Source: an uncultured Parabacteroides sp.
GTDB lineage: Bacteria; Bacteroidota; Bacteroidia; Bacteroidales; Tannerellaceae
Direction: 5' to 3'
NCBI GenBank assembly: GCA_949298575.1
Contig: CASFXH010000003.1
Coordinates: 23,416 to 87,415 of the forward strand
Length of the DNA stretch: 64,000 nucleotides
This document shows, in pieces, positions 41,853 through 50,467 of the stretch; the first letter of the stretch is position 1; the number at the start of each line of letters is the position of its first letter. A program made the translations under genes and the position numbers. Under the pieces are notes generated by a model that was not told where the DNA came from, searched no databases, and worked only from the letters and a program-made list of their open reading frames with translations.

Positions 41853-44156
41853 ATGGCGACGCCTATATTCGAAAACAAAGTAAAAACATGGGAAGATAGT
41901 CGTTTGGAGGTACATAAAAGTATCTCCAACGATCAATTCAGCGAGCAAGAAGTCTATTTTACGGAGTTGGAGGAGATGGCATTCTCTACCCCGTTCAAAA
42001 AGAAAGAAATGGAGGAGCGTATCGCGCAACTTCGCCCTTTCGCACTGGGAATGGCCAGTATAAATCCAGGACTTTCAGCTGCGTTGACTTCTTTCTTGAC
42101 CCTTAGTGAAACTTTGTTTGGAAATCCTGAATTCAAATCTGTAGCCTTGAAATACAACTTGGCTACAGACTTGATTGAAAATGCAGGAAAAGAAAAAGCT
42201 GAGCGTGAAAAACGAGAGAAAGAACGCCGCAGAAAACAATTAGAGGAGGAAGCTCGTAAAAAGGAGGAAGAGGAACGCCGGAAAAGATTGGAAGAAGAGC
42301 ATAGAAGAAAGTTAGAGGAAGAACGCAGAAGAAAATTAGAGGAAGATAACAGGAGAAAATTTGATGATGAGATCCGGAAACTAGAAGAAGAAATTCGAAA
42401 AAGAAAAAATGCGAATAGACGAGCAAAGAACAAAAAACGGAATATAATTATTGCGTTAATAATCGTGGTTTTGATTGCTATTGGAGGCTACCACTTCTGG
42501 TACAAGGATTACCGAATCGACCAAGCGACACCACGCACATACGTTTATGCTACAAACTTATTTATGCGCTCCTCTCCTGTAGCGGAAGATGACAACAACC
42601 GTCTGGCGACGATCCCTTACGGTTCGGAGTTGATCACTTATTCGAATGAGAATGGGTGGGCGTATGTCAAGGTTGATGGGCAAGAAGGATATGTTTCTTC
42701 AGATTATTTGCTTGACGAGCAAGATTTCTTGTTGTTGAACAGCGTTTGGGGAAACGAGGAGGCCAAAGAGGTCGTATCGACCGCGAAATATCGATTGGCG
42801 CTTTTGGATTATTATAAACGTGCCGGTTTGCGGGGCGGGACGGAGTGGCAACTTTATACGAAAGCGCCGGGAGCGAAAGAGGATAATGTGTTTTATTCAA
42901 GATTGTTCAACAAGAATAGTCTGTCCGTGGATTTCGCGTTTTTGTTGAAGAATAACCAAACGGGTGAGCGGAGGTTCGTCTTGTATTCGTTTGACAATGA
43001 AACGGAACAACCTCTATTTTGCCATGCGATGGAGGCTCCTAAAGATGCTTTTATCAATGACGTGATTTGCTCCAAGCGTTCTTCCAACGTGCGAATGACG
43101 GTTTATTATTCCAATGGAGACAAAACGACGGCCAATGTAGAGAACGCGCCCGTGCAATTACGTGTAGCGGAAAGTCGGGCCCCTGCCGTGAGTTCAAGTA
43201 CCCCAAAGGTTGCTCAAAACAGGAGTAATAGCGAAAAAACGGCTCAGGATTGGAATGAATTGGGCGTTCAAGCTTACACTCGTGGACAATACGAGACGGC
43301 GGTGAATAATTTCAAGGAGGCGATAAATAAAGGCTCTGTTGAGGCATTGGCTAATTTGGGATGGATGACTTATAAAGGATTGGGGACGCCTGTCGATGGG
43401 GCGATCGCGATCTCTTATTTGAAAGACGCGGTGGAGTTGGGTAACGCGAACGCTTGTTATTATTTGGGGCAGTTGTATGAGAATGGGGTCTATGACTCCA
43501 AGTTGTTTCAGAACAGACAGCAAGCGCTTCAATATTATAAGTTGGGGGCCGACCGTGGACAGACACAAGCGGCGGAGGCTTATACTCGTCTGGCAAGAAG
43601 TGGATCGGAGGCGAAGGTATCAACTCCTGCCCCGAGTAGACCAGCGGCGACTATCCCCTCTTCAGGTTTGGTCTATCACCAAGATTTGATGGAGAAGTCC
43701 GTAACGGTTAGCAATCCCTTTAGGCAAAGGGGAGGCGCTTATACCATAGCCTTTTGGACGGATAATTTCACGAGTCGGGTTGTCATGAGCGCGATTCATC
43801 CGGATCGGGTACAAGGTTGGGAGTTCCCTAAGGTTACGTTTCAGCCGAATGGCATTTTCTTGTTGGGAACGGAAGATCGGAGCAGTGTCTCCTATGCGAT
43901 TTTCCCTTATGATTTGAGCAAACTTGTCGGAGGGCGTCATTTCATTTGTATAGTATGCCAGCCGGAGGTTTACCAAAGGGAGAAGCTTCTTTATGTTGAT
44001 GGCCAGTTTGTCACCTCTTTGCCGAACCCGCAAGTCGCCCAATCGCAAAGCGCTTGTCCGACCATCCAAATCGGAAGAGGCCTTCGCTCGGTCTTCCTTT
44101 ATGTAAAGGCTTTGACCAACCAAGAGGTCTTGACTCTTTATCAGGCGAGTAAGTAA
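41853..44156 (+). CDS. membrane protein with coiled coil, SH3b, Sel1-like repeats and LamG-like domain
   Basis: 767 aa, starting 3 bp after the Hsp70 gene. Residues 1-110 are a soluble domain of unknown type. Residues ~112-197 are a strongly charged coiled coil (repeats of KERRRK/EEERRKR). Residues ~198-213 are a single transmembrane helix (IIIALIIVVLIAIGGY) after a basic stretch, giving an N-in topology. Then come a bacterial SH3 domain (~229-286; LFMRSSPVA, YVKVDGQEGYVSSDYL), an unassigned region, TPR/Sel1-type repeats (~465-585; AQDWNELGVQAYTRGQYETA, LGWMTYKGLGTPVDG, YYLGQLYENGVYDS) and a LamG-like beta domain (~620-765). It bridges the cytosolic Hsp70 pair and the periplasm (inference). 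Confidence 0.75.
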   Translation: MATPIFENKVKTWEDSRLEVHKSISNDQFSEQEVYFTELEEMAFSTPFKKKEMEERIAQLRPFALGMASINPGLSAALTSFLTLSETLFGNPEFKSVALKYNLATDLIENAGKEKAEREKREKERRRKQLEEEARKKEEEERRKRLEEEHRRKLEEERRRKLEEDNRRKFDDEIRKLEEEIRKRKNANRRAKNKKRNIIIALIIVVLIAIGGYHFWYKDYRIDQATPRTYVYATNLFMRSSPVAEDDNNRLATIPYGSELITYSNENGWAYVKVDGQEGYVSSDYLLDEQDFLLLNSVWGNEEAKEVVSTAKYRLALLDYYKRAGLRGGTEWQLYTKAPGAKEDNVFYSRLFNKNSLSVDFAFLLKNNQTGERRFVLYSFDNETEQPLFCHAMEAPKDAFINDVICSKRSSNVRMTVYYSNGDKTTANVENAPVQLRVAESRAPAVSSSTPKVAQNRSNSEKTAQDWNELGVQAYTRGQYETAVNNFKEAINKGSVEALANLGWMTYKGLGTPVDGAIAISYLKDAVELGNANACYYLGQLYENGVYDSKLFQNRQQALQYYKLGADRGQTQAAEAYTRLARSGSEAKVSTPAPSRPAATIPSSGLVYHQDLMEKSVTVSNPFRQRGGAYTIAFWTDNFTSRVVMSAIHPDRVQGWEFPKVTFQPNGIFLLGTEDRSSVSYAIFPYDLSKLVGGRHFICIVCQPEVYQREKLLYVDGQFVTSLPNPQVAQSQSACPTIQIGRGLRSVFLYVKALTNQEVLTLYQASK

Positions 44157-44178
44157 TCAAACTTAAATATAAGAAATT

Positions 44179-45240
44179 ATGAAAACACGTCTCCTTTTCT
44201 TACTTTTTTTGTTAGGAAGTAGTTTTATGTTTTTGGCGGCCCAGACTCGTTATGAGGTGACAGCCAATACGTTCTTGAATATCCGAAGCGCCCCCTCTGT
44301 CGAGGCCCCGGTCGTGGGAACAATCGACAGAGGAGGGGAAGTGGATGTTTACAACATTGAAAATGGCTGGGCCAAGATCGCTTATGACGGAGGATATGCC
44401 TATGTCAGTTCTGATTATTTGCGGCAAAAGGTATCGACTCCGGTAAAAGTGGAGAAGTCCACGTCTAGCTGGTTTCAAGATTTCGACTTGGCTACTTGGG
44501 GGAAGAGTTGGGACGCGAAAGGATTGGTTTACGTCATCGCCGGACTTTCTGTTTTGTTGTGGTTTATCCGCTTGATGCGGGGTGAAGATGCCTTGGATGG
44601 TGTTTGGTATGTGATTAATTGTATCCTTTTTTCACTTGTGATGGTTTTGGAATTGGTTTACTCCATTTCTATGGGAGGAGAGGCTACGTGGTTTTGCAAT
44701 CCGGAGAAGGTTGGCTGGCTGTGGATGGTTGTTAATTTTATCGCGTTTGGACTTTTGATTTATAACCAGCTTCACTGCTTTATAAACACTTTGGAGGATA
44801 TGATATGTGACAGTGGTGGTGGTTTTGAATCGAAATGGGGGGTTAATTCTTTAAAATGGGGTTTGCCGATAGGTGTCATAGGCGCTATTATCTCTCCGGG
44901 GATCGCGAGTATCGTAGTGATTGCGGTCTTGTGCTGCCAATTGGTTCAAGTGATAAATATTTATCGTGGAATCGTGCCTCATGGTGGTTGGGGTTACGCA
45001 ACTTTGATCTCGTTGCTTTATCTGCTTGGAACGATCGCGACAGTGCTGCTCTTGGTTCATTTTTTGGTGATGTTGGTGATCGTTATCGTGGCGTTATTTC
45101 TTCTTCAAATGTTCGCGAAGTCAGGTTCAAATGTCCGGCGGTGTTGTTCGAATTGTTCTCATTATGGGGCTGGTACATGTCATTTAGATGGTCAATATAT
45201 ATCAAACGCTTCTGGTACGGTTTGCGATCGTTTTAATTGA
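44179..45240 (+). CDS. SH3b-domain multi-pass membrane protein with Cys-rich tail
   Basis: 353 aa. Signal peptide (~1-21), then a periplasmic SH3b domain (~25-85; TFLNIRSAPSVEAPVVG, GYAYVSSDYL) closely similar to the SH3 of the upstream protein. Five or six membrane helices follow between ~115 and 315. The C-terminus carries six Cys in about 30 residues (RRCCSNCSHYGAGTCHLDG and a later VCDRF), a plausible metal-binding knuckle. No family recognised as a whole. 22 bp after the preceding gene, so same operon. Confidence 0.7.
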   Translation: MKTRLLFLLFLLGSSFMFLAAQTRYEVTANTFLNIRSAPSVEAPVVGTIDRGGEVDVYNIENGWAKIAYDGGYAYVSSDYLRQKVSTPVKVEKSTSSWFQDFDLATWGKSWDAKGLVYVIAGLSVLLWFIRLMRGEDALDGVWYVINCILFSLVMVLELVYSISMGGEATWFCNPEKVGWLWMVVNFIAFGLLIYNQLHCFINTLEDMICDSGGGFESKWGVNSLKWGLPIGVIGAIISPGIASIVVIAVLCCQLVQVINIYRGIVPHGGWGYATLISLLYLLGTIATVLLLVHFLVMLVIVIVALFLLQMFAKSGSNVRRCCSNCSHYGAGTCHLDGQYISNASGTVCDRFN

Positions 45241-45315
45241 TACGAATTAATAGAATGTCAGTTAACTGATAAGCTGTTACGTAAAATAATTGTTGAATTA
45301 TAAATATAAATTGTC

Positions 45316-46071
45316 ATGAAAAAGTGTATGTCGTTGTTTTTTTTATTGATGTTGGCCGTGTCGTTTGCTTGTCAATCTCACGGTACGACGGAGAAACCAT
45401 TTGAGGGTTTTTGGGAAAATTGGAGTGAGGAAGAGTCGATGAGTCTTTATATGGATTTGTACGATCAATCAATCCCGCTTCCTGGAGAGGATCAGCCTAT
45501 GATGACTTATGGCTATTTGGTGCAAAGCAATGAATATTATTTTGATTATTGGGTGATCTCAAAAGTCTTGTCTATTAGTGGAAATGAGGCTCACGCGAAA
45601 GTCTTCAGCCTTCGCTATGGGACACCGGATGCGGAAGAGGACGTGATTATTACGTATGACCCGGAAAAGCGTGAATTGGAATTCACGAGAGGCGATTCTC
45701 CAGTCTTGTTTCAAGAGACACCTGCTATCGCGGAAGATGCGCTTGAATCAATTTATCGTTATTTCGATCCCCAGCATAATAAAATGATTTTCTTGTCTTT
45801 TCATAAACGGGGAGATCTTTGGCTATTGGAAGAAAGCCATTCGACTGTTTATGCGGATGGAAGGACCAAATACTTAACTACGACAATCGCTTTGGCTTCG
45901 TTGGAAGGCAATCGGTTGGTTATTACTCATGAAAAACAGGAATTTATGCTAGATCTAAAGATGGACGAGTTGAATAAGGAAAATATGCCGGAGGTCGAGC
46001 CTCGCCCGGTTTATTATGTCGCGTCAACGAAATCCATTTTGAAGGACGGAAAACTCTATGAATTGATTTGA
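45316..46071 (+). CDS. hypothetical lipoprotein, last gene of the Hsp70-type operon
   Basis: 251 aa. SPII signal with lipobox SFAC (~19). The mature protein is beta-rich and acidic (FEGFWENWSEEESMSLYMD, YDPEKRELEFTRGDSP, LWLLEESHSTVYADG), reminiscent of lipocalin-like or DUF-type periplasmic domains, but no family is certain. A truncated second copy lies at 38528-38713, on the far side of the RNA gene. The 75-bp gap to the SH3b gene contains a 12-bp perfect palindrome (TCAGTTAACTGA, 45258-45269), so it may have some independent control. Confidence 0.7.
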   Translation: MKKCMSLFFLLMLAVSFACQSHGTTEKPFEGFWENWSEEESMSLYMDLYDQSIPLPGEDQPMMTYGYLVQSNEYYFDYWVISKVLSISGNEAHAKVFSLRYGTPDAEEDVIITYDPEKRELEFTRGDSPVLFQETPAIAEDALESIYRYFDPQHNKMIFLSFHKRGDLWLLEESHSTVYADGRTKYLTTTIALASLEGNRLVITHEKQEFMLDLKMDELNKENMPEVEPRPVYYVASTKSILKDGKLYELI

Positions 46072-46081
46072 GGGGAGCCGT

Positions 46082-46126
46082 GACGGGGCAATTTTTTACC
46101 ATCTTTTACCCCCCCCGTCCTTTCCT
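46082..46126 (+). terminator. hairpin after the lipoprotein gene
   Basis: GACGGGG (46082-46088) pairs with CCCCGTC (46113-46119) across a T-rich loop, followed by pyrimidine-rich sequence. Moderate quality. Confidence 0.45.
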
Positions 46127-46140
46127 GTTTTCTAATAATA

Positions 46141-46276
46141 CCTATCATAAGGTCATTATAATCCAATTATGACAACCTTATGATAGGCATTATGGGGTGC
46201 TCATAATAGGCATTATAAGGACCTCGTAATGGGCATCATGAGAGGCTAATAATAGGCATTGTGATTCCCGGATTAT
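46141..46276. repeat. inverted repeat followed by 23-bp periodic motif
   Basis: CCTATCATAAGG (46141-46152) and CCTTATGATAGG (46176-46187) are a perfect 12-bp inverted repeat. The hexamer AGGCAT (or GGGCAT) then recurs at 46185, 46208, 46231 and 46254: spacing 23, 23, 23. No coding sense in this 600-bp gap. Confidence 0.6.
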
Positions 46277-46440
46277 GGAAGGTCGGTGTAGGGGCGGAAG
46301 ATGATACGCACCTGGTGGGGCGGCAAGTGCGGGAAATAGAGTCTCGCAAGGCGGATTTTTCTAAGGGGTAAGTCATAAAATTAAGGTGTTATAATTAAAT
46401 AATTGATATACTTAATGTTGATAATAAACTAGGGGATTTA

Positions 46441-46588
46441 GTGTGAAGGATGTGAAAGATGTGAAGGCCTTTTCGCGAACTTTTCTGGAGAATGCAATTA
46501 AATGGCGCTCCCTTTAAGGGAGCGGGGTCTAATTCAACTTTCCAAAAACTTTTACAAAACGGGCAAAAATCCTTCACATCCTTCACAC
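46441..46588. repeat. inverted-repeat element B
   Basis: Arms 46441-46458 and 46571-46588 match at 17 of 18 positions. They consist of a 9-bp tandem motif (TGTGAAGGA). It shares with element A the core strings TTTCGCGAACTTTTC (46471-46485) and TTTTACAAAAC (46550-46560) at equivalent places, although the arm sequences are unrelated. The interior carries an extra hairpin (CTCCCTT-TAAGGGAG). Confidence 0.8.
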
Positions 46589-46598
46589 GAGATTTTCG

Positions 46599-46661
46599 TT
46601 AGTCCTGGATCGCCTCGGGCAAGATCCGGTTGACTTCTTCCAAGGGACGTTCCACCATCAT
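46599..46661 (-). other. short coding-like fragment after the NRPS gene
   Basis: A 20-codon minus-strand frame (MMVERPLEEVNRILPEAIQD) in GC-richer codons than its surroundings. It may be a leftover 3' end of a lost gene or chance. No family recognised. Confidence 0.2.
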
Positions 46662-46675
46662 CTCATAACCTATTA

Positions 46676-49600
46676 TTATGAGAGCCTCGAGAATTGGTCG
46701 TAAATTTGTTCGACGGATTCAGAAGAAAGGAGATGCCAATGATCCGTGTCTATCCAGTTCATTTTGATGTGGGGTTGGAGGTTTGACCAGGATGTCGCGT
46801 TCTCATCGTATTGACGACGATATTGGGCGGCGATATCTGGATTCTCTAAACCTTTTATGCGGTCGAACGTGAAGCGATGAGGCAAGAAAATCCACGTGTC
46901 CCCATCGTATGGCTGTAGATGGCGGGTACGGATCAGCTGGCGGGTTTCCTCGTAGCGCGTTTCAGCCGATGTAGAGAGTGTATCCGGATATACCATAGAC
47001 CAGGAATCGTCAGGGTTTCGCTTTGAGAAGCTACCCATCATCAATACTTTTGGCTGATGGTTGGTACTGTAGAATCGTTGGGCTAGTGAGAAAGCTAATT
47101 CACCTCCAAGGCAGAATCCCGCGATTACGTTCGGTGATTGTCCATTGAGTGTTTTAGTTGCTGTTGTGTAGAAGAAATCAATGAGTGATTCCCAGTCTAA
47201 CGCATTTTTGATGCGGAAACATTCGTGGAAAGATTCTAAGACCAGTATTCGGTAATGTTGGCTGAAAACTTTGGTGAAATATTGGTATTCGGGGTTATAG
47301 AATAAGTCGCCACATACGAGGAGTAAGATTTCCCGTTCGTCGGAAGAGCATTCGGAATCTTCAGACCAGAAGCAGAAGCTGGGGCGATGATCACGAACGA
47401 TCGCACGGATCGTTTTCTCGCGATAGAAAGTGGCGACGGATAAATTCAATCCATGGTTAGCCGCTTCGGCAAGGATCGTCATTACTTGTATAGAGGAGAG
47501 GCCGAGGTCGAAAAGGTTTGTATCGACGCTGACTTGGTTCACCCCAAGAGCTTCGGCCACAATGCGTGCGAGGATTTTCTCGGCTTCCGTTATGGGGGGG
47601 ACGAAAGATTCTTCCGGCTGTTTTCCTTCCGGATTAGGAAGTGAGCGGGTATCTATTTTCCCGTTAACGGTCATTTGGAATGTTTCAACGAATGCCCAAT
47701 ATGTCGGTACCATATAATGTGGAACATGTCGTGAGAGATACGTTCTTAATTCTTGGGTAGTGAGTGTGGATGTGGCGTTTGGTTGGATATAGGCTACAAG
47801 CGCTTTGTCTCCCCTGATTTCTCGGATGAGGACGACGGCGCGGACAATGGCGGGGTGTTGGTTCAGGATATTCTCAATCTCGCCGAGCTCTATCCGGAAG
47901 CCGTGCAGTTTGATTTGCGAATCGATGCGTCCGTGGAAAAGCATTCTTCCGGAGGGGAGGCGTGAGACGAGATCGCCTGTCCGATAGAGCATGAGATTGC
48001 GGCCCAATTGGCGATCGCGTTCCGTGGCGAACGGATTCGGGACGAATTTCTTCGCGTTCAATTGGGGGCGATTAATATAACCGGAAGTCACTTGAGGCCC
48101 TCCGACTAGCAGTTCGCCGCGGACAAAATCGGGTGTTAAGTTCCCTTCTTTGTCGACGATATAGCATGTAGCCCCAATGAGCGGCCACCCAATGTCATTA
48201 GGGACGGTTTGCTCCGTAAGTTGACCCGCTGAGGCACAAACAGTCGTTTCCGTTGGGCCGTAGCCATTATAAAGCGCGCATTGAGAACGCCAAAACTCAA
48301 TGTCTTTTTCGGGCGTGGATTCGCCAGCCACCCATAGCGATTCCAGTTTCTCAATCTTCCGATGAGGGAAGCGTGAGAGAACCGCGGGGGGAATCAGGGC
48401 AACAGAAACATGTTCATCTGTCAATAGTTTGCGCAAACGCTCGACATCGTGCCGTTCTTCCTCGGTCGCGATGATAAGTGTGGAGCCGTGTAAGAGCGTA
48501 AAGAATATCTCCCATACGGAAGCGTCAAAGCAAAGGCTCGCGAACTGGAGTACACGTTTTGACGCGTCGACCACGAAGACGCCAGAATGGACTAAAGTCA
48601 AGACTTGTTCATGCCGGATGGGAACTCCTTTAGGCTGCCCAGTTGTTCCGGAAGTGGAAATGATATACGCACGGGCAGAAGCGGGAATAGCCGGGCAATC
48701 CATTTCGGTCGAAGCCTCTAATTCCTCAGGGGTAAAGCATATTAAGTCCTTTGGTAAGCTCCTTTTCGCTTGCTCGTTCTCGCAAAGAACGCATTTCATG
48801 CCATAGTCGTTCGCGAGGAACGCGATGCGGTCTGTCGGGAAACTTTGGTCGAGATACACGTAGGTAGCGCCTGCTCTTAGGATACTGAGAATCCAAATGA
48901 TCGCTTGAAATTTATTCGTTGTGTAGATACCGATAGGCTCATCCGCGGGAAGAGGATACCTGAGAATCTCGGCAAAATGTCCGCGTAGTCGACGGGCGTT
49001 CCGCTCACTTTGGACGAGGAGATCAGCATAAGAGACGGATTTTCCCGCATAGATTAAGGCGATATGATTGGGTTGACTTAACGCTATTTTGCGAAACCTT
49101 TCCGGAATGGATTCCTCTATATGTGGCAAAAGATCCAACTGTTTTTCATACTTATTCATCAATTGCGCTTGTTCTTCCGCGGGGAATAAGGATATGGATG
49201 ATAAAGATTGATCGCAATCGGCGGAAAAAGTTTCTAGCGCTATTCGTAAGGATCTTACTAGAACTTGGATTTGCGCTTTGGAGAACATGGAATGGTAGCG
49301 TATGCGCGAAAAGCCAATTTGTGTCGGTTCTATTTCCAGTAGAAGATCAAGATTGGAAAAATGGTCTAGACGCCGGAAAGGTTGGCTTTTGATCGTGGTG
49401 AATGGGATGGCATGCCGCCATTCCGCGAAATTAATGCCGATGTTTGTCCGGAGTGATAAGTCCGTATTTGTCTCATGATTCAGGAAATATGCGATCTCAG
49501 ACCATGTATATTGACGTATTGTTCTCAAAGCCTCCCATTGTTTTATTAGCGTGGTAAATAGATCGCATACCCGCATAGACTCTTTGATACCAACGGATAG

Positions 49601-50461
49601 TAAAAGACTATTCGCAAAGAAACCGATTAAATTTCTTGCCTCTTTGGGACGTTGATTGATAGGCGTTTCTAAAATGATTTGTTCTTGCCCCATGAAGCGC
49701 TTCAGCACGAATCCCCAAGCGGCCATCATGATCAAGAAAACCGTGGCCCCATTTTTTCGGGCGGCAGGATTTATTTTCTTGGCGACCTCGTTAAGTCGCT
49801 CCATTAAGTCACTTCCTAATTCGAATTCCTCCGCTTGAAACGCAAAAGAAGATGGTGTGGGCGTTTCTAGGGGGAAAGTCTCGAAAGCATTCTTATCTAA
49901 TAAGTTTATCCAATGATCGAAGTCTGTTTTATTGAACTTGTTTTTTTCGTGAGGAAGCGCATCGTTCCATGCGGGAATCTCTAATTGGGGATATTCGCCG
50001 TTTTTATTTAGCAGATCATAGACATTGGCTAACATCGTGAAAAAGTCTACGACTGTGATGCCATCAATGCAGATATGATGGAATATGATCGCGAACATAT
50101 AAGAGTGGTCTGGCAAACGGTATAGGCGAGCACGGATCGGCCATTCCTTGGACAAGTCAAAAGGCTGGTTGTTGAATTGTTCCATATCTTTTTGGCATTC
50201 ATCCAAAGAGCATTCGATCATATCAAAAATTTCTTTCCCGTTATTCTCAGTTTCAAAATAGAGTCCCGATTGTTCATTTCCTTTCAGAACGCTGTGTAAG
50301 AGGTCTACGGAATGAACAACGTGTGTAAAAGATTTTTGTAACAAATCAGTCCGCAAGTTTCCTGACAAAAGAAAACTCCATCCTAAATTATAGAAATTAG
50401 CTGGATATATATGTGCATATCGCCATAAATCCTCTTGATAATGATTCAAATGCAACTTCAT
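46676..50461 (-). CDS. single-module nonribosomal peptide synthetase (C-A-PCP-TE)
   Basis: 1261 aa. Condensation domain ~1-430 with active-site HHICIDG (128-134). Adenylation domain ~445-960 with STSGTTGQPKG (A3), FDASVWEIF (A4), NGYGPTETTVC (A5), YRTGDLV (A7) and NGKID (A10). Carrier domain ~975-1050 with LGLSSIQ, the Ser taking phosphopantetheine. Thioesterase ~1065-1261 with GFCLGG, where Cys replaces the usual nucleophile Ser, and DTDHWHLL supplying the His. The specificity residues read by eye as D-A-W-L-W-A-G-V-C, not a code I can assign; an aromatic or large hydrophobic substrate is a guess. A starting C domain implies an acyl or carrier-bound donor from elsewhere. Last gene of a six-gene signalling operon, 6 bp after a TonB-dependent receptor. 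Confidence 0.92.
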   Translation of the reverse strand: MKLHLNHYQEDLWRYAHIYPANFYNLGWSFLLSGNLRTDLLQKSFTHVVHSVDLLHSVLKGNEQSGLYFETENNGKEIFDMIECSLDECQKDMEQFNNQPFDLSKEWPIRARLYRLPDHSYMFAIIFHHICIDGITVVDFFTMLANVYDLLNKNGEYPQLEIPAWNDALPHEKNKFNKTDFDHWINLLDKNAFETFPLETPTPSSFAFQAEEFELGSDLMERLNEVAKKINPAARKNGATVFLIMMAAWGFVLKRFMGQEQIILETPINQRPKEARNLIGFFANSLLLSVGIKESMRVCDLFTTLIKQWEALRTIRQYTWSEIAYFLNHETNTDLSLRTNIGINFAEWRHAIPFTTIKSQPFRRLDHFSNLDLLLEIEPTQIGFSRIRYHSMFSKAQIQVLVRSLRIALETFSADCDQSLSSISLFPAEEQAQLMNKYEKQLDLLPHIEESIPERFRKIALSQPNHIALIYAGKSVSYADLLVQSERNARRLRGHFAEILRYPLPADEPIGIYTTNKFQAIIWILSILRAGATYVYLDQSFPTDRIAFLANDYGMKCVLCENEQAKRSLPKDLICFTPEELEASTEMDCPAIPASARAYIISTSGTTGQPKGVPIRHEQVLTLVHSGVFVVDASKRVLQFASLCFDASVWEIFFTLLHGSTLIIATEEERHDVERLRKLLTDEHVSVALIPPAVLSRFPHRKIEKLESLWVAGESTPEKDIEFWRSQCALYNGYGPTETTVCASAGQLTEQTVPNDIGWPLIGATCYIVDKEGNLTPDFVRGELLVGGPQVTSGYINRPQLNAKKFVPNPFATERDRQLGRNLMLYRTGDLVSRLPSGRMLFHGRIDSQIKLHGFRIELGEIENILNQHPAIVRAVVLIREIRGDKALVAYIQPNATSTLTTQELRTYLSRHVPHYMVPTYWAFVETFQMTVNGKIDTRSLPNPEGKQPEESFVPPITEAEKILARIVAEALGVNQVSVDTNLFDLGLSSIQVMTILAEAANHGLNLSVATFYREKTIRAIVRDHRPSFCFWSEDSECSSDEREILLLVCGDLFYNPEYQYFTKVFSQHYRILVLESFHECFRIKNALDWESLIDFFYTTATKTLNGQSPNVIAGFCLGGELAFSLAQRFYSTNHQPKVLMMGSFSKRNPDDSWSMVYPDTLSTSAETRYEETRQLIRTRHLQPYDGDTWIFLPHRFTFDRIKGLENPDIAAQYRRQYDENATSWSNLQPHIKMNWIDTDHWHLLSSESVEQIYDQFSRLS

Positions 50462-50467
50462 GCTTTC

